Source: Umezawaea endophytica | Lineage (GTDB): Bacteria > Actinomycetota > Actinomycetes > Mycobacteriales > Pseudonocardiaceae | Reading direction: 5' to 3' | Length of the DNA stretch: 64,000 bases | NCBI RefSeq assembly: GCF_025061645.1 | Contig: NZ_JANYMP010000041.1 | Coordinates: forward strand, 18,908-82,907 | Shown here: positions 63,971 to 64,000 of the stretch, in pieces | How positions within the stretch are numbered: the first letter of the stretch is position 1 | Layout: every line of letters begins with the position of its first letter | Notes under the pieces: generated by a model | Database searches by the model: none | The model's input: only the letters and a program-made list of their open reading frames with translations | Told to the model about the DNA's origin: nothing | Translations under genes and position numbers: made by a program

Positions 63971-64000
63971 CGGCGGGTGAGGTCCTCGGAAATTGTGAAG

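Noticed and set aside
38772..64000. Right attachment site (second copy of the tRNA-Val 3' end)
   Set aside because: Searched by eye for the T-arm and acceptor sequence; none found in the window.

Overview
The window comes from a high-GC actinomycete. GC-rich codons, frequent GTG starts, 4-base ATGA/GTGA gene overlaps, an SsgA-like sporulation protein, SARP regulators and a type II polyketide cluster suggest a filamentous genus of the Pseudonocardiaceae type (Saccharothrix, Lentzea, Actinosynnema or relatives). That placement is inference; there is no rRNA or marker gene here to fix it.

Positions 1-17.4 kb hold ordinary chromosomal genes. A four-gene sugar-catabolism set (80-4001) carries a perfect 16-bp LacI-type palindrome. 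It is followed by a lipoprotein, a WYL regulator divergent from a DinB-like gene across a 21-bp operator, an alpha/beta hydrolase, and a locus matching the blaB-blaA-blaL beta-lactamase induction system of Streptomyces cacaoi. Then come secreted proteins, an MFS exporter divergent from its MarR repressor across two near-identical operators, an ABM/MarR pair, a membrane protein, and a ferredoxin with its ferredoxin-NADP reductase.

Positions 17.6-35.0 kb are an aromatic type II PKS cluster. The rightward arm has a large SARP, a degenerate PEP/pyruvate-binding-domain protein, ACP, TcmN-type aromatase/cyclase, fused acetyl-CoA carboxylase AccD-AccA and BCCP. The leftward operon runs cupin cyclase, KS-alpha, KS-beta, an 812-aa PEP-utilising phosphotransferase of rifampin-phosphotransferase architecture, then an O-methyltransferase; a small SARP with two TTA codons lies beyond it. 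A second rightward operon has a DUF1772 oxygenase-like protein, biotin carboxylase, methyltransferase, TcmI-type cyclase, ketoreductase and an ABM monooxygenase. The cluster therefore carries its own complete acetyl-CoA carboxylase for malonyl-CoA supply. A triple heptamer repeat at exactly 11-bp spacing before the ACP gene is a strong candidate SARP site. The product is not predictable beyond a multicyclic, O-methylated, oxygenated aromatic polyketide.

Positions 35.5-38.8 kb return to core genes: tRNA-Val(CAC), a PGPGW membrane protein, an ECF sigma/anti-sigma pair, an SsgA-like gene, and a tRNA-Gly, tRNA-Cys, tRNA-Val(GAC) cluster.

From 38.8 kb to the right edge lies a genomic island entered through the tRNA-Val(GAC) gene, next to a tyrosine integrase; no right attachment site was found in the window. 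The island contains a two-gene Gabija-type defence system (OLD nuclease plus UvrD-like helicase), a pentapeptide-repeat membrane protein, an orphan WXG100 protein, a terminase fragment, an ECF sigma operon ending in an unusual Leu/Asp-repeat protein, a two-gene locus of a small membrane protein plus a large STAND-type NTPase, an unknown 275-aa protein and a uracil-DNA-glycosylase-like gene. These are cut up by at least five full or partial copies of one IS family (integrase-core transposase, ends like TGTGCTTGCCGAAAAC), all decayed, by two TIR-bounded elements without a transposase, and by an IS3-type element. Defence genes, repeated IS ends and nested truncations mark it as a hot spot of insertion.
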